A DNA stretch of 64,000 nucleotides from Chamaecyparis obtusa (taxonomy: Eukaryota > Streptophyta > Pinopsida > Cupressales > Cupressaceae), in NCBI GenBank assembly GCA_027943335.1, contig BSBK01001870.1, positions 434,001-498,000 on the forward strand. The letters run 5' to 3'. The notes below the pieces were generated by a model. The model did no database searches. It was given only the letters and a program-made list of their open reading frames with translations, and was not told the origin of the DNA. The first letter of the stretch is position 1, and every line of letters starts with the position of its first letter. Below are positions 40,325 through 46,745 of the stretch, piece after piece. The translations under genes were made by a program, and so were the position numbers.

Positions 40325-43300
40325 TAAATATTTGATATATTCGATTTATATTATATTATTATTATTTGCTAATAATATAGATAATTTTATAATATATTAT
40401 ATCATAATTTATTATTATTTATTTGTTCATTAATTCTATGTAAATATATTATAATTATATTGTATTAAAATATTATGTTATACTATTTATTTAATTATCT
40501 ATTTTAATATTTTAATATTATCATTTATTTATTAAAATCTTATTATTTGATGATTATTTGTTATTAACTCCTATTTCAAAAACGGGGACATCACAGAAGC
40601 GCTCTCAATTTTGCTAGACTTGAGTCTTGTTGGACTTTTATGCTTTTCTCTAGTTCTTTCCATCTTCTTGGGTACCTGGCAAACTATGGTACAGGTGTAA
40701 AATAATGTCCACTTATCCCAGTATTTAAATAAGTGACACCTTTTAACAAATCACGTATGGTTAATGGTTGATTTCTTTTTATTCTGAATATTGATTGAAG
40801 TAGCTTGTATTTCTCCCATCTTGTCCTTTTCAGGTACCTGATGAGGCTGTGACGAAGTGTACAGCATGTGGAACAGATTTTGGAGCATTTTGCCGAAGGG
40901 TAATTTTTTTTATTTATTTGTTAGGTTATTCTGTCTTCTTTGGTATTCTGATGTTAGGAATTTAGTGTAATTGGATTACTTTGGGTTCTCAACAAGACCA
41001 TTTTAATGTAAAGTTAGACAGTGCCTGCTTGAAGGATATAACTGTAGGCTTGATTTCTGATTAGCTGATTTGGTTATGGGTCTTTTGCAGCATCATTGTA
41101 GAAATTGTGGTGACATATATTGTGACAAGTGTACGCAAGGGAGGGTTGCACTTACTGCAGACAAGGATGCTCAACCTGTGCGAGTTTGTGACCGATGTCT
41201 GGTGTGTTGATGTACTCTTGTAGCTAGCATGTTTACTTTGGTATTTTTAATCTTTATAAGTAATTAAAAAGACTTTGTCTTAAGGCTAGTGTGTGAGTCC
41301 ATATAAGGCTGAGCCTGAAATTAAATTGATAATGAATGAACTAATTCTTCCCTTGAAATAAACAAGACAGAAACACATGCAGTATTTATGTGTTGCTGAA
41401 TCATTCTATTTGGCATTGCCAGGCAGAAGTTACACAAAGATTGGCTGGTACAAAGGAAAAGAGCCACAAGGATACAACCCAACGGACACATGACGATTTA
41501 GCAAAAAGACTTCTGGTGCAGTGGAATTCCCTCTGGCTTTTTTCTCAATATCTTATCTTACAAATAAACATTTGATCAAGTATGCTAACCTATGTAGACT
41601 TCAACTCAAAGGAATGAGTTATGTGTGCAATTAGAGAAGGTTTTGGTGACCACCAAGAATTTTGCTTATAAGAGAATGTTCTTTGATCACTTGAAACCAA
41701 AATAAATAGATAATTATGAATGACCTGTATAGCTTAATGCTTATTCATAAATTTTTGGATGAATTGACTGGGTCAATTTTTATTTGAAGCAGTGAATTCG
41801 AAAAAACATTCATGAAGATGCTCATGCCTAATATAATCATTAACTATTAAGCAATAAAATGCACCTTTAATGTTATAAGATTGCATGGGTTTGTAGGACA
41901 GGGATAAATGCTGGGTATTTTGGTATGGAGTAAGCAAGATGTAATAACAAATTTATGCTTATATATAAAAAACACTGCTTGTATGATAAACAAAAAGTAT
42001 GAATATGTTAGAATTAGATTATTGTAAATAGACCAATTTTAGTATCTAAGTTTTGTCATATTGATTCATGATCTGTATCTGTTTTTATTGAGGCATATGC
42101 TTTGATTTTTGAAACAACTACCCAAGTTTGCAAATCTATGTTAACAACAGCTCTATAACTGTAGCAAGGCAAAGAGTGTGCTAACAGTTATGAACAAATA
42201 TTATAATTGTAAGCAGATAAACAGATCAATTATATGCTTCTTTAAGTACTTCAGTCAGTAAATAGCAGCATGGAATGAAAACCAGCAAGCAAACTAATAA
42301 AGCATACATGGAAAAAGAGACACAAGGTCTACTATCGTGGAGAACACAGTGTGAGAAAACTTCAGAAGAGTAAAGCCGTGCTTCCTTAATTCTGCTCACA
42401 TTTCTCAAATTATTGCAAGATGCTTGCTCAACTTGACCTTGACATGCATTCTAGCCTTTTGCTGGCACTGCTGGCACCTCTACATTGAGCTCCTAGCTTG
42501 CCTTACTATAGATGCCTTCATGTTTAACACGCTTGGTTGCTCTCATTGGCTATTCCCTGTTGGAAGGTCATTTTCAACCTCAAAATCCTTTAGACCCCTG
42601 TTGGCTGTGTTTGTGTGCACTTGTATGCTTTAAATTGTATGGTTAAAATCCTTATATCTATGCCAAGGGATGAATTAACGTGTCTGAGAGAAAATCTAAA
42701 CTCCTTATATACTAAGAACTAAAAGAAGAATCATTCCAACTTCCTTTTGGGTTTGGTTGTGCTATTTTTTTTTGTTTGGAAAGATTTTGTATCCAGCCAA
42801 ACTTATATGGTAACCTTGTTCCACAAAGATGGTTTTGGACCTAGTTGGAAGTGTCTCCCGACTCTCATGGTTTCCTTTGTGGTTGAAAGTTGAAACAATG
42901 GTTTCTTTTGTATTTGAAACTACTGCTGAGGAAATATTCAACAAATGGTGTGTAATGAAATTACTTAACACGAGTAGAAATACAACAGTACTTTTAATGA
43001 CTTCACACCATAACAATGGCAGAATAATAAATTTGTATTTGAGCCCAACCAATGGAGAGTAGAGCTACGTAACAATTGTGAAATATGAGCAGAATGGTTG
43101 ATTATTAAGTAAAGCCCCTTTTGAGGGACAGCCACCTCATGTCTTACAATAAGAACAAATTTTTCTAAGTTGCAGGTATGAGTAATGCCAGTATGGCAAT
43201 TATTTTTCCTGGGTATGGTTTATACAGTATATATATAGTTACACACACACATATACGTAAACATACATATGTACATACATATACAAAAAATAATTTTAAA

Positions 43301-44953
43301 AAAAAAATACAGAATTGTTTATTAAATACCTTTTCATAGTATTCTACTCTATCATTGATCAATGCCAAGTCCCAAAATGAGTGACCAAGATTAATATTAA
43401 ATGCCTATTGATAGTTCAGAATTTCAATATTATATCAAGTGCCATATAAATATATCATTCGCTCTTCAATATGCCAAAATGAGAAGAGAGATTGAATTGA
43501 GCAGAATGATCTTTGTATTGGATGAAATGATGCTTTTAGGGGCTTTTTAGGATTTTTGGATGCAAAATGTTAGAAAATGTCCCTTTTTGTTACTTGTTGG
43601 TGCTCAGTGCCTTTGGGTACCCCTGGGTACACCCAGGCGTAACCCCCCTGGGTACCCCCTGGGTGCATCCAGGCGTAACCCCAGGTGAATCCATACCTCG
43701 ATGCAGCTAGTATGGGGGCCAGGTTCTGGTTGTATCAGGTAACATAGAAATTCTTTAATATGATCACTAACCACCAATAGCATCATTGGGCCATAAGGCT
43801 CTCGTAGGTAAGATAGAACAGATATGAAAACCAAATTCACGTTTTCAGATGTTTACTCAAAAATCACATATAGAGCTTTTGATATCCACGGTACTGTACT
43901 TTTTACCTTGTTTAGGGCCTTATGATTAGAAAGAAAAAGATATTCACTCTTATTTTTCTGGCATATTTGTTTTCTAATTGGATTCTAAACTTGACAGTAT
44001 TATTGTTGTTATGATTGACAGGAGGAAATGGGTAGAAATCGCAAGGCAAACACTGGTGAGTTCTTGAAGGCCATCGACTGCCAAATAATTGTGTCCAATG
44101 GTACTTGTGATTAGGTTCTAATTATAGCAATGTATTGCAGAGTCTGGTGGCAGCAGTGATCCATCTTCTATTTTGTCCAGCCAGTCTAATTCAGAGGGAT
44201 CTACTAAACGCACAAAAGAGGTTGCTTGTCCAACATGTACAGTTCACTTACAGGTTATCTCTATACCTGATTTTGTAAGACATTTGATAATGCAATTACA
44301 TGTTACGGTTTAGCAATTTTTGGTTTCTGACAGTAGTAACAACCATCTGAGAACTTACATTCTACTCAGTTTTAGTTATATGGTTGGCTTCTCACTTTCA
44401 CTTTTATACCTGCAATAGTTCCTATTTTTGTATGTTATGTTTACTGTCATCTCCACGGCCACAATATTACAAAGCTTATTAAAATAATGTAGTGTGACTA
44501 GTCTAGGCTCCAATAATTTGAAGAAAACTTGTTAAAATCACAAGTACATGTACTAAAGGTGTAGAATGATAAATTATTAATATGTCGACATCAATAATTG
44601 TTTTTGTAGTGCATTTGTCCTTTCTTGACGCTGATGTATGTTATTATTTAAAATGACACAAATAATTAATTGCATGTCGAGCATCATTAGGGAGCAGTAA
44701 ATGGAACTTCATCTATATTTTTGCCTTATTCTGGCACGAATCTAGCGTACTCTATAGGCAATTTTATATATACTAATATCAGGTTACTCCTCGGATGGGT
44801 GCCCCTTTTAAAAAGATCGTTACATTATATATCCTCTCCTTAATTGTTTCTGAGATAATTAAATTTCTTTTACAGGTCCGTTTACCAAGTTCTGGTACAG
44901 AAACAGTAGAGTGTGGGGTTTGCCAACACCCTTTTCTTGTTAGCGCACGTTGA
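474..44953 (+). CDS. FREE1: FREE1/FYVE1-like ESCRT protein with FYVE domain (10 coding exons)
   Basis: Joined exons 474-1340, 21422-21508, 21627-21758, 35280-35417, 40834-40899, 41091-41201, 41423-41515, 44022-44055, 44141-44253 and 44876-44953 give about 572 residues; Arabidopsis FREE1 is about 600. The order is a Pro/Tyr/Asn-rich disordered N-terminus (1-290), a conserved linker (IGLDGLRMLDP, RIRLQSN), a FYVE zinc finger starting at WVPD and containing RRHHCRNCG and RVCDRC, then a C-terminal CPTC...CGVC four-cysteine segment ending VSAR. In plants FREE1 binds PI3P and ubiquitin, joins ESCRT-I through VPS23, and is needed for multivesicular body and vacuole formation; it also links to autophagy and ABA signalling. 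All introns are GT-AG and phase 0, except intron 8 (phase 1). An upstream in-frame TTG at 450 is not used: ATG 474 gives the family-like start MQ. No disabling mutation is seen. Confidence 0.93.
1032..1175 (+). repeat. FREE1: In-frame 36-bp minisatellite in FREE1 exon 1 (4 units)
   Basis: Four units of 36 bases start at 1032, 1068, 1104 and 1140. Each encodes a 12-residue version of EPYGARGTGSSI; unit 3 has ETYG and unit 4 ends in T. The units differ by a few mostly silent changes. The repeat covers residues 187-234 just before the conserved FDDYG motif and keeps frame. Confidence 0.9.
1341..4684. other. Intron sequence without recognisable gene
   Basis: AT-rich intron sequence with short ORFs only. 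Two local islands stand out: about 2549-2650 (GGATCCGGGTATGG-type, rich in GGGTA) and 3490-3660 (rich in GGATGC and GCATCC). I see nothing else I can name. Confidence 0.6.
3490..3660. repeat. GC-rich GGATGC/GCATCC island
   Basis: In an AT-rich intron this 170-base stretch is GC-rich and dense in GGATGC and its complement GCATCC, including the palindrome GGATGCATCC. Imperfect self-complementarity is visible throughout. It may be a small repeat family; no function is claimed. Confidence 0.45.
4690..6286. mobile_element. Solo LTR with GTGTC target duplication
   Basis: The element starts TGTCATGTCCC and ends GGGGCATTACA, so its ends form an imperfect inverted repeat of the TG...CA kind. The 5 bases before (4685-4689) and after (6287-6291) are both GTGTC. 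It has no internal coding region and no second LTR, so I read it as a solo LTR of about 1.6 kb left after recombination between two LTRs. Orientation cannot be fixed from the palindromic ends. Confidence 0.75.
6292..8300. other. Intron sequence without recognisable gene
   Basis: AT-rich sequence with scattered short ORFs on both strands. None has a domain motif or a similarity I recognise. Confidence 0.55.
8320..8349. repeat. GCAGAG microsatellite
   Basis: About five tandem copies of the hexamer GCAGAG lie in intron 1. Confidence 0.85.
8836..8873. repeat. TA dinucleotide microsatellite
   Basis: An uninterrupted TA run of 38 bases follows a GGTTC-rich island (8715-8830), the same layout seen near 2549-2660. 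Confidence 0.9.
8874..10381. other. Intron sequence without recognisable gene
   Basis: Very AT-rich to about 9100, then mixed composition. A possible LTR 3' end, GGGATATTACA, ends at about 10152, but I could not find a matching start or target duplication. Confidence 0.5.
10728..12012 (+). pseudogene. LINE ORF1 (gag-like, DUF4283 plus CCHC knuckle), broken
   Basis: The reading moves between frames. The DUF4283-like part (about 10930-11450) is followed by the zinc knuckle CWICHEYG / LQRMCPKS at about 11472-11515, in which one base is missing just before the knuckle histidine. Restoring that base would give the standard CX2CX4HX4C spacing. The C-terminal part is Lys/Gly-rich (11791-12012). ORF1 proteins of plant LINEs bind element RNA in the retrotransposition particle. 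The exact start is uncertain. Confidence 0.75.
15890..16751. mobile_element. PIF/Harbinger-type nonautonomous element carrying an NLR LRR fragment
   Basis: The 862-bp element begins GGGCCCGTTTGG, and its end is the inverse complement over 23 bases with one mismatch. It is flanked by TTA (15887-15889 and 16752-16754), the 3-bp target typical of PIF/Harbinger. Removing the element and one TTA restores an open LINE reading (GTL-KVNTDG), an internal empty-site proof of insertion. The interior holds no transposase but a reverse-strand piece of an LRR gene. I infer gene capture of the Pack-TIR kind. The TIR and target together make the boundary near certain; the superfamily is inferred from them. 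Confidence 0.85.
16150..16603 (-). pseudogene. Captured LRR fragment of an NLR-type resistance gene
   Basis: Read on the minus strand, the open stretch starts inside a repeat (QIFDMSRLQFLDLSFSPL) and continues with KINKLKSLQILKLAHY, LTGLEELDMW, LHHLKHLRLTL and LVELQELWLLW. The spacing of leucines is that of the leucine-rich repeats of plant NB-LRR disease-resistance proteins. Only about four to six repeats are present, with no NB-ARC domain. The reading runs on into transposon terminal sequence (to about 15920) and is therefore chimeric. It lies entirely inside the PIF-type element. Parent gene unknown; a receptor-like LRR protein is the alternative. Confidence 0.75.
17332..18237. other. Intron sequence without recognisable gene
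   Basis: AT-rich stretch, with the strongest A/T bias at 17570-17790. A 77-codon ORF at 17754-17987 is Lys/Gln-rich with no motif. Confidence 0.5.
18238..18363 (+). pseudogene. PP2C protein phosphatase fragment
   Basis: One open stretch of 41 codons reads TDMEDYCVADFKHIKN and then LLAIFDGHLGQG, ending at TAA 18361-18363. The MEDY and FDGHLG blocks, with this spacing, are the N-terminal metal-binding motifs of plant PP2C phosphatases of the small clade with FAIFDGHLGH. The downstream part of the fold is missing or frameshifted. A second open stretch at about 18477-18626 (DSDEELEYADATSG...) may be from the same or another captured gene. No other PP2C exon is visible nearby. It is a dead fragment in intron 1, ending close to a solo LTR. 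Confidence 0.65.
18788..19040. repeat. Two diverged direct repeats, period 145 bp
   Basis: GATTAGCGTAAGGGCCAAGA at 18788 and GGTTAGCATAAGGGTCAAGA at 18933 begin two copies of about 107 bases that end at CCCTAATTC and CCTAACTC. Both lie inside the solo LTR. Confidence 0.75.
19137..19233. repeat. Long TA microsatellite
   Basis: TA dinucleotides fill 19137-19206 without interruption, and a second run follows at about 19214-19233. The translated YIYIYI stretch through it is not a gene. Confidence 0.92.
20107..20939. other. Intron sequence without recognisable gene
   Basis: No motif or similarity recognised on either strand. Confidence 0.5.
20940..21234. repeat. Tandem duplication upstream of FREE1 exon 2
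   Basis: Copy 1 (20940-21101) and copy 2 (21103-21234) both begin TAAATACT, share GTGTGATCCCCTAATTGCAG and end at GCACCTATCAA. Copy 2 has lost short segments. The block ends about 190 bases before the acceptor of exon 2, and each copy contains a TTGCAG|GTGTTTG motif resembling an acceptor directly followed by a donor. Confidence 0.85.
21422..21508 (+). CDS. FREE1: FREE1 exon 2
   Basis: Twenty-nine codons beginning IGLDGLRMLDP and ending TITRWE, in phase 0, follow acceptor ctacag and precede donor gttgat. The sequence matches the FREE1 block that directly follows DVLCQ. Confidence 0.93.
21509..21626 (+). repeat. FREE1: FREE1 intron 2: two tandem mini-intron units
   Basis: The 118-base intron consists of unit A (21509-21569, 61 bases) and unit B (21570-21626, 57 bases). 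Both start GTTGATAATCT and end TTTTGTCAG or TTTTTGTCAG, so each unit by itself begins with GT and ends with AG. Using the inner sites would put an in-frame stop (TAG) into the message in either unit. The conserved protein requires removal of both. Confidence 0.85.
21627..21758 (+). CDS. FREE1: FREE1 exon 3
   Basis: Forty-four codons beginning VTDPSVYTFWAKSSVDIE and containing RIRLQSN, ending VAAACVQ before donor gtgata. This is the conserved FREE1 linker between the N-terminus and the FYVE domain, with FW and RIRLQSN retained. Confidence 0.93.
21985..22424. repeat. Diverged tandem duplication, about 220 bp units
   Basis: Units at about 21985-22212 and 22213-22424 share GCATGCAA.TCAGACTGGAA, AACTAGCAAGCAGT and GCTTACAAC.ACCTA in the same order. 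The units differ by substitutions and small indels, so the duplication is old. Confidence 0.8.
23911..25752. mobile_element. Solo LTR with AATGT target duplication
   Basis: The element starts TGTAATGTCCC and ends GGGGATCTTACA. Both flanks are AATGT (23906-23910 and 25753-25757). About 1.84 kb with no coding domain. Confidence 0.75.
26160..26789. repeat. Recent 315-bp tandem duplication
   Basis: Copies 26160-26474 and 26475-26789 both run from TGTGACCATTGGCCACAAAC to GTATCTGGGTAGTGTA with only scattered substitutions and no indel that I can see. The junction is exact and head to tail. Confidence 0.92.
27773..33183. mobile_element. Large solo LTR or LTR-like element (5.4 kb) with TCTTG target duplication
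   Basis: It starts TGTAATACCC and ends GGGGGTGTTACA, with TCTTG on both sides (27768-27772 and 33184-33188). I find no internal repeat of the termini and no gag or pol domain. It is therefore either a very long solo LTR, comparable to Ogre-type LTRs, or a nonautonomous element without internal LTR boundaries that I can see. The sequence is T-rich, with GC-rich patches at 32040-32110 and 32280-32400. Confidence 0.6.
33189..35279. other. Intron sequence without recognisable gene
   Basis: T-rich intron sequence directly before exon 4. The short ORFs are Phe/Leu-rich products of the base bias. Confidence 0.55.
35280..35417 (+). CDS. FREE1: FREE1 exon 4
   Basis: Forty-six codons, with IREMAEDKSNS at the start and ADWMILRKPAEEKQHW at the end before donor gtaagt. 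The last Trp is the W of the FYVE WxxD motif, completed in exon 5 (VPD). The ADWM and KP..EE.(H)W blocks match FREE1. Confidence 0.93.
35843..36220. repeat. Tandem duplication, 186 and 192 bp
   Basis: Copies 35843-36028 and 36029-36220 both start CCATAAA and end GTTCCATGAAG. Copy 2 has a 6-base insertion near its start. Both lengths are multiples of three, so one frame stays open across both copies (35866-36360). Confidence 0.88.
36530..37475 (-). pseudogene. Unidentified captured coding fragment, copy 1
   Basis: This region and 37800-38665 are diverged direct copies; for example ATTGCTAAGAAGTGATCTGA occurs at 36641 and 37861. The best evidence that they descend from a gene is on the minus strand near 37150-37290, where copy 1 reads MPLKKKAIEELSQGS, then NTNLIKQILANEASDFGQYL and ANQAE. 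Copy 2 preserves the same pattern. I do not recognise the family. Copy 1 also carries the hairpin insertion at 36806-37027. Confidence 0.45.
36806..37027. mobile_element. 222-bp hairpin insertion with 11-bp direct repeats
   Basis: CCAGCAAGGTA (36795-36805) and CCAACAAGGTA (37017-37027) flank it as direct repeats with one mismatch. The paralogous copy at about 38010-38040 lacks the insert. Inside are 73-base inverted arms at 36835-36907 and 36942-37014, with about seven mismatches and a 34-base loop. It looks like a small foldback transposon; the 11-base duplication would suit a Mutator-like origin, but no terminal motif confirms a superfamily. Confidence 0.6.
37800..38665 (-). pseudogene. Unidentified captured coding fragment, copy 2
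   Basis: This is the diverged second copy of 36530-37475 without the hairpin. On the minus strand near 38340-38450 it reads MPQKRKAIEEL, then after a frameshift NGNANVVKQILDN and GQYLDSQAA. Residues shared with copy 1 are MP.K.KAIEEL, KQIL.N and GQYL..QA. A reverse-strand ORF at 38093-38296 (ARFYGDFNGKKTHL...) may belong to the same source. The function is unknown to me. Confidence 0.45.
39355..40595. mobile_element. Solo LTR with GAAAC/GAAGC target duplication
   Basis: The ends are TGTAATGTCCCC and GGGGACATCACA, inverse complements over 12 bases with one mismatch. The flanks are GAAAC (39350-39354) and GAAGC (40596-40600), one mismatch in five. The 3' half is extremely AT-rich and has a TA run near 40295-40322. 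No coding domain. Confidence 0.72.
40834..40899 (+). CDS. FREE1: FREE1 exon 5 (FYVE domain, first part)
   Basis: Twenty-two codons starting VPDEAVTKCTACGTDFG and ending FCRR before donor gtaatt. It carries the D of WxxD, the first zinc cysteine pair CTAC and the two arginines of RRHHCR. The motif is split by intron 5. Confidence 0.95.
41091..41201 (+). CDS. FREE1: FREE1 exon 6 (FYVE domain core)
   Basis: Thirty-seven codons starting HHCRNCGDIYCDKC and ending RVCDRCL before donor gtgtgt. It contains the PI3P-binding basic motif (RR from exon 5 plus HHCRNCG), the remaining zinc cysteines and the RVC signature. All eight zinc ligands of the FYVE finger are present across exons 5 and 6. Confidence 0.95.
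41423..41515 (+). CDS. FREE1: FREE1 exon 7
   Basis: Thirty-one codons starting AEVTQRLAGTKE and ending DDLAKRLL. The donor GTGCAG is weak, but the position is fixed by the family pattern AEV.QRL...DLA(K/R)(K/R)L followed by EEM in exon 8. Reading on without splicing continues into intron sequence. Confidence 0.88.
41516..44021 (+). other. FREE1: FREE1 intron 7 (2,506 bp)
   Basis: AT-rich, with no transposon that I can delimit. It contains an AC/AT-rich patch near 43240-43290 and a GC-rich GGGTACCC island at 43605-43700. Confidence 0.8.
43605..43700. repeat. GC-rich CCTGGGTAC island
   Basis: Short repeats of CCTGGGTACCC and CCAGGCGTAACCCC occur in about 95 bases of otherwise AT-rich intron. 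It resembles the islands at 2549 and 3490 in composition. Confidence 0.5.
44022..44055 (+). CDS. FREE1: FREE1 exon 8 (34-base microexon)
   Basis: Encodes EEMGRNRKANT plus the first base of the next codon, before donor gtgagt-like gtgag. The EEM.RNRK block is conserved in FREE1. It ends in phase 1, the only intron of this gene not in phase 0. Confidence 0.9.
44141..44253 (+). CDS. FREE1: FREE1 exon 9
   Basis: Completes a Glu codon, then reads SGGSSDPSSILSSQSNSEGS followed by KEVACPTCTVHLQ. The Ser-rich linker leads into the conserved C-terminal CPTC pair. Acceptor attgcag, donor gttatc. Confidence 0.93.
44876..44953 (+). CDS. FREE1: FREE1 exon 10 (C-terminus and stop)
   Basis: Twenty-five codons starting VRLPSSGTETVECGVC and ending LVSAR with TGA. 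CGVC is the second cysteine pair of the C-terminal four-cysteine segment, matching the FREE1 ending almost residue for residue. Confidence 0.95.
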   Translation, partial: VRLPSSGTETVECGVCQHPFLVSAR

Positions 44954-45067
44954 TATCAGTGCAGCAGCTGTTAGCTGTTTCTGATTATACATTGCTAGTA
45001 TGTGATTGTATTACTTTACTTTGAGTGCAGATTTATGCTTTGTGAAGGTGGCAATGCATAAAGCTTG

Positions 45068-45073
45068 AATAAA
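45068..45073 (+). terminator. FREE1: Candidate FREE1 polyadenylation signal
   Basis: AATAAA lies 115 bases after the stop codon, in a T/A-rich 3' region. A 3' UTR of about 130-150 bases is implied. Plant signals are loose, so other near-upstream elements could be used. Confidence 0.45.
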
Positions 45074-45099
45074 TTTCTGGATTCTGTAATGTAACTATT

Positions 45100-46745
45100 C
45101 CACGTGAACTGGATACAATGCAGCACGGATATGCTTGTTATGTTTTGTCCAAGTTATCTGTGAAAAGTATTTTTGGCTTCAGTATTCGTATTCAATTAAT
45201 ATGTAATATCATATTTTTTATGTGTACATATTCTGATTAGTTCTCAACATTTTTTAATGCTTCTTTCCAAGAAAAATCAAAGGAACTTATTGTTTATTGA
45301 ACATATTATACATTGAATGCATTCCCGGTCCTTCCATTTATAAAATTAGTAAATATTTTCTGGTCGATTACTATGTCAGAGATCGCCAGGCTTTCATCGC
45401 AAAAATTCGAAAGCCGTAAAATTACTTTAATAAAACGCCATTTATCTGTTTGTACGTCATCCTGCGGTTTGCACAGCAAATGTTTTTATGTTATTTAATC
45501 AGAAATCTGTTTAAAATTTGAAAAAGTAGGAACGGCTTTTAGAAACTTTTACTAATATTTTAATTTTATAAATTATGATTAATAGTTAATGTATTAAGAG
45601 GATTTCAATCCTGAAATTTATTTAATTGTCAATGTTTTAAATTGTTTTTAACTTTATTTTTAAATTTGTTCAACTCAATGTTTTAAAATGTATTTAAGTT
45701 TCTAATTTGTAATGTGATATATTAAATAAAAATAAAATTTGCAATGAAGGTTTATTCGAATATTAACATAAAATCACTTCTTCTGATATTGTAAGTAATT
45801 GCAACCGTAGTTAACAGTTTCAAGTTCTTTGATGTGAACATTAACATAGCCAATTTTGATCCAGCTCAATTATTTTGTGTGGAGATAAAATTATTCCGTT
45901 TTTAAAGTTATCTATATTTAATTAGAATTCCACAAATAAAAGGAGATAGAACATTCACTCTCAATCCAAGGTATTTATATTAATTATAAATTTATAAATC
46001 AAATTTTATCTAGCTCAATTATTGAGCAAAGGTGTTATGTTTCCGCAACTAGCTTTCTTAAATGAAGTACCATAACATCTGCCAACTCAAAATTTGAATA
46101 TCTTGATACCATTTGAGGCTAATTCACTCCAAACAAATGCTCACCCATAGATAAGATAATTCACATTTTCTGATTCCAACTTTCCAATATTTACATTTAT
46201 TGTGAAATGTAAAATCATATATAGGTAATAATTATATATTATTAAATAGTAAAATATCAATTTTAATTTTATTTTTCTTTCAAATGAACCCTAATTTTTG
46301 AAAAGTTATAACTAAATTTTAAGAAGCATCCATGATAAAATTTGTTAACTAAGTTTTAATAAATGAAATGATTTGATGTCTTCCAAATTTAAAACTTTGT
46401 CTAGTGGTATGAAACAATTTTATATAGAATCATCATGCCAAAACATATCCATATTGTAATGTATAATCCTTATGTAAAGATGGCATCTTTATCACCAATA
46501 AATGGATGAAGTATGTCTATTAAAAAATATTGTAAAGGAACATTACAATGCAAGCATTCTATATTGTTAGCTTAAAGTTAGGCTTATATAAATGCTAATG
46601 TACAATTTACGTTCATGACAACAAATAAAAGTTTTTATGACTTCTAAAGGAGTGAAAATATTCTTTTAAGGACCGATCTACTTAAAATAGGATAATTTTC
46701 GAAATGCCATCTCCTTGATGAATTACACATACTACTACTGCAACA
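45100..46745. other. Intergenic AT-rich sequence
   Basis: No ORF over about 60 codons with recognisable content and no transposon terminus that I can support. Confidence 0.55.

Larger units (their letters stand above)
35418..40833 (+). other. FREE1: FREE1 intron 4 (5,416 bp)
   Basis: It runs from donor gtaagt to acceptor ttcag, and contains a tandem duplication, a hairpin insertion, two copies of a captured fragment and a solo LTR. The stretch 38666-39349 holds nothing I recognise. Confidence 0.88.

Noticed and set aside
46741..46745. CAACA as copia target duplication
   Set aside because: CAACA also forms the end of both LTRs, and the bases after the 3' LTR are ATGCT, so the match is an artefact of LTR sequence.
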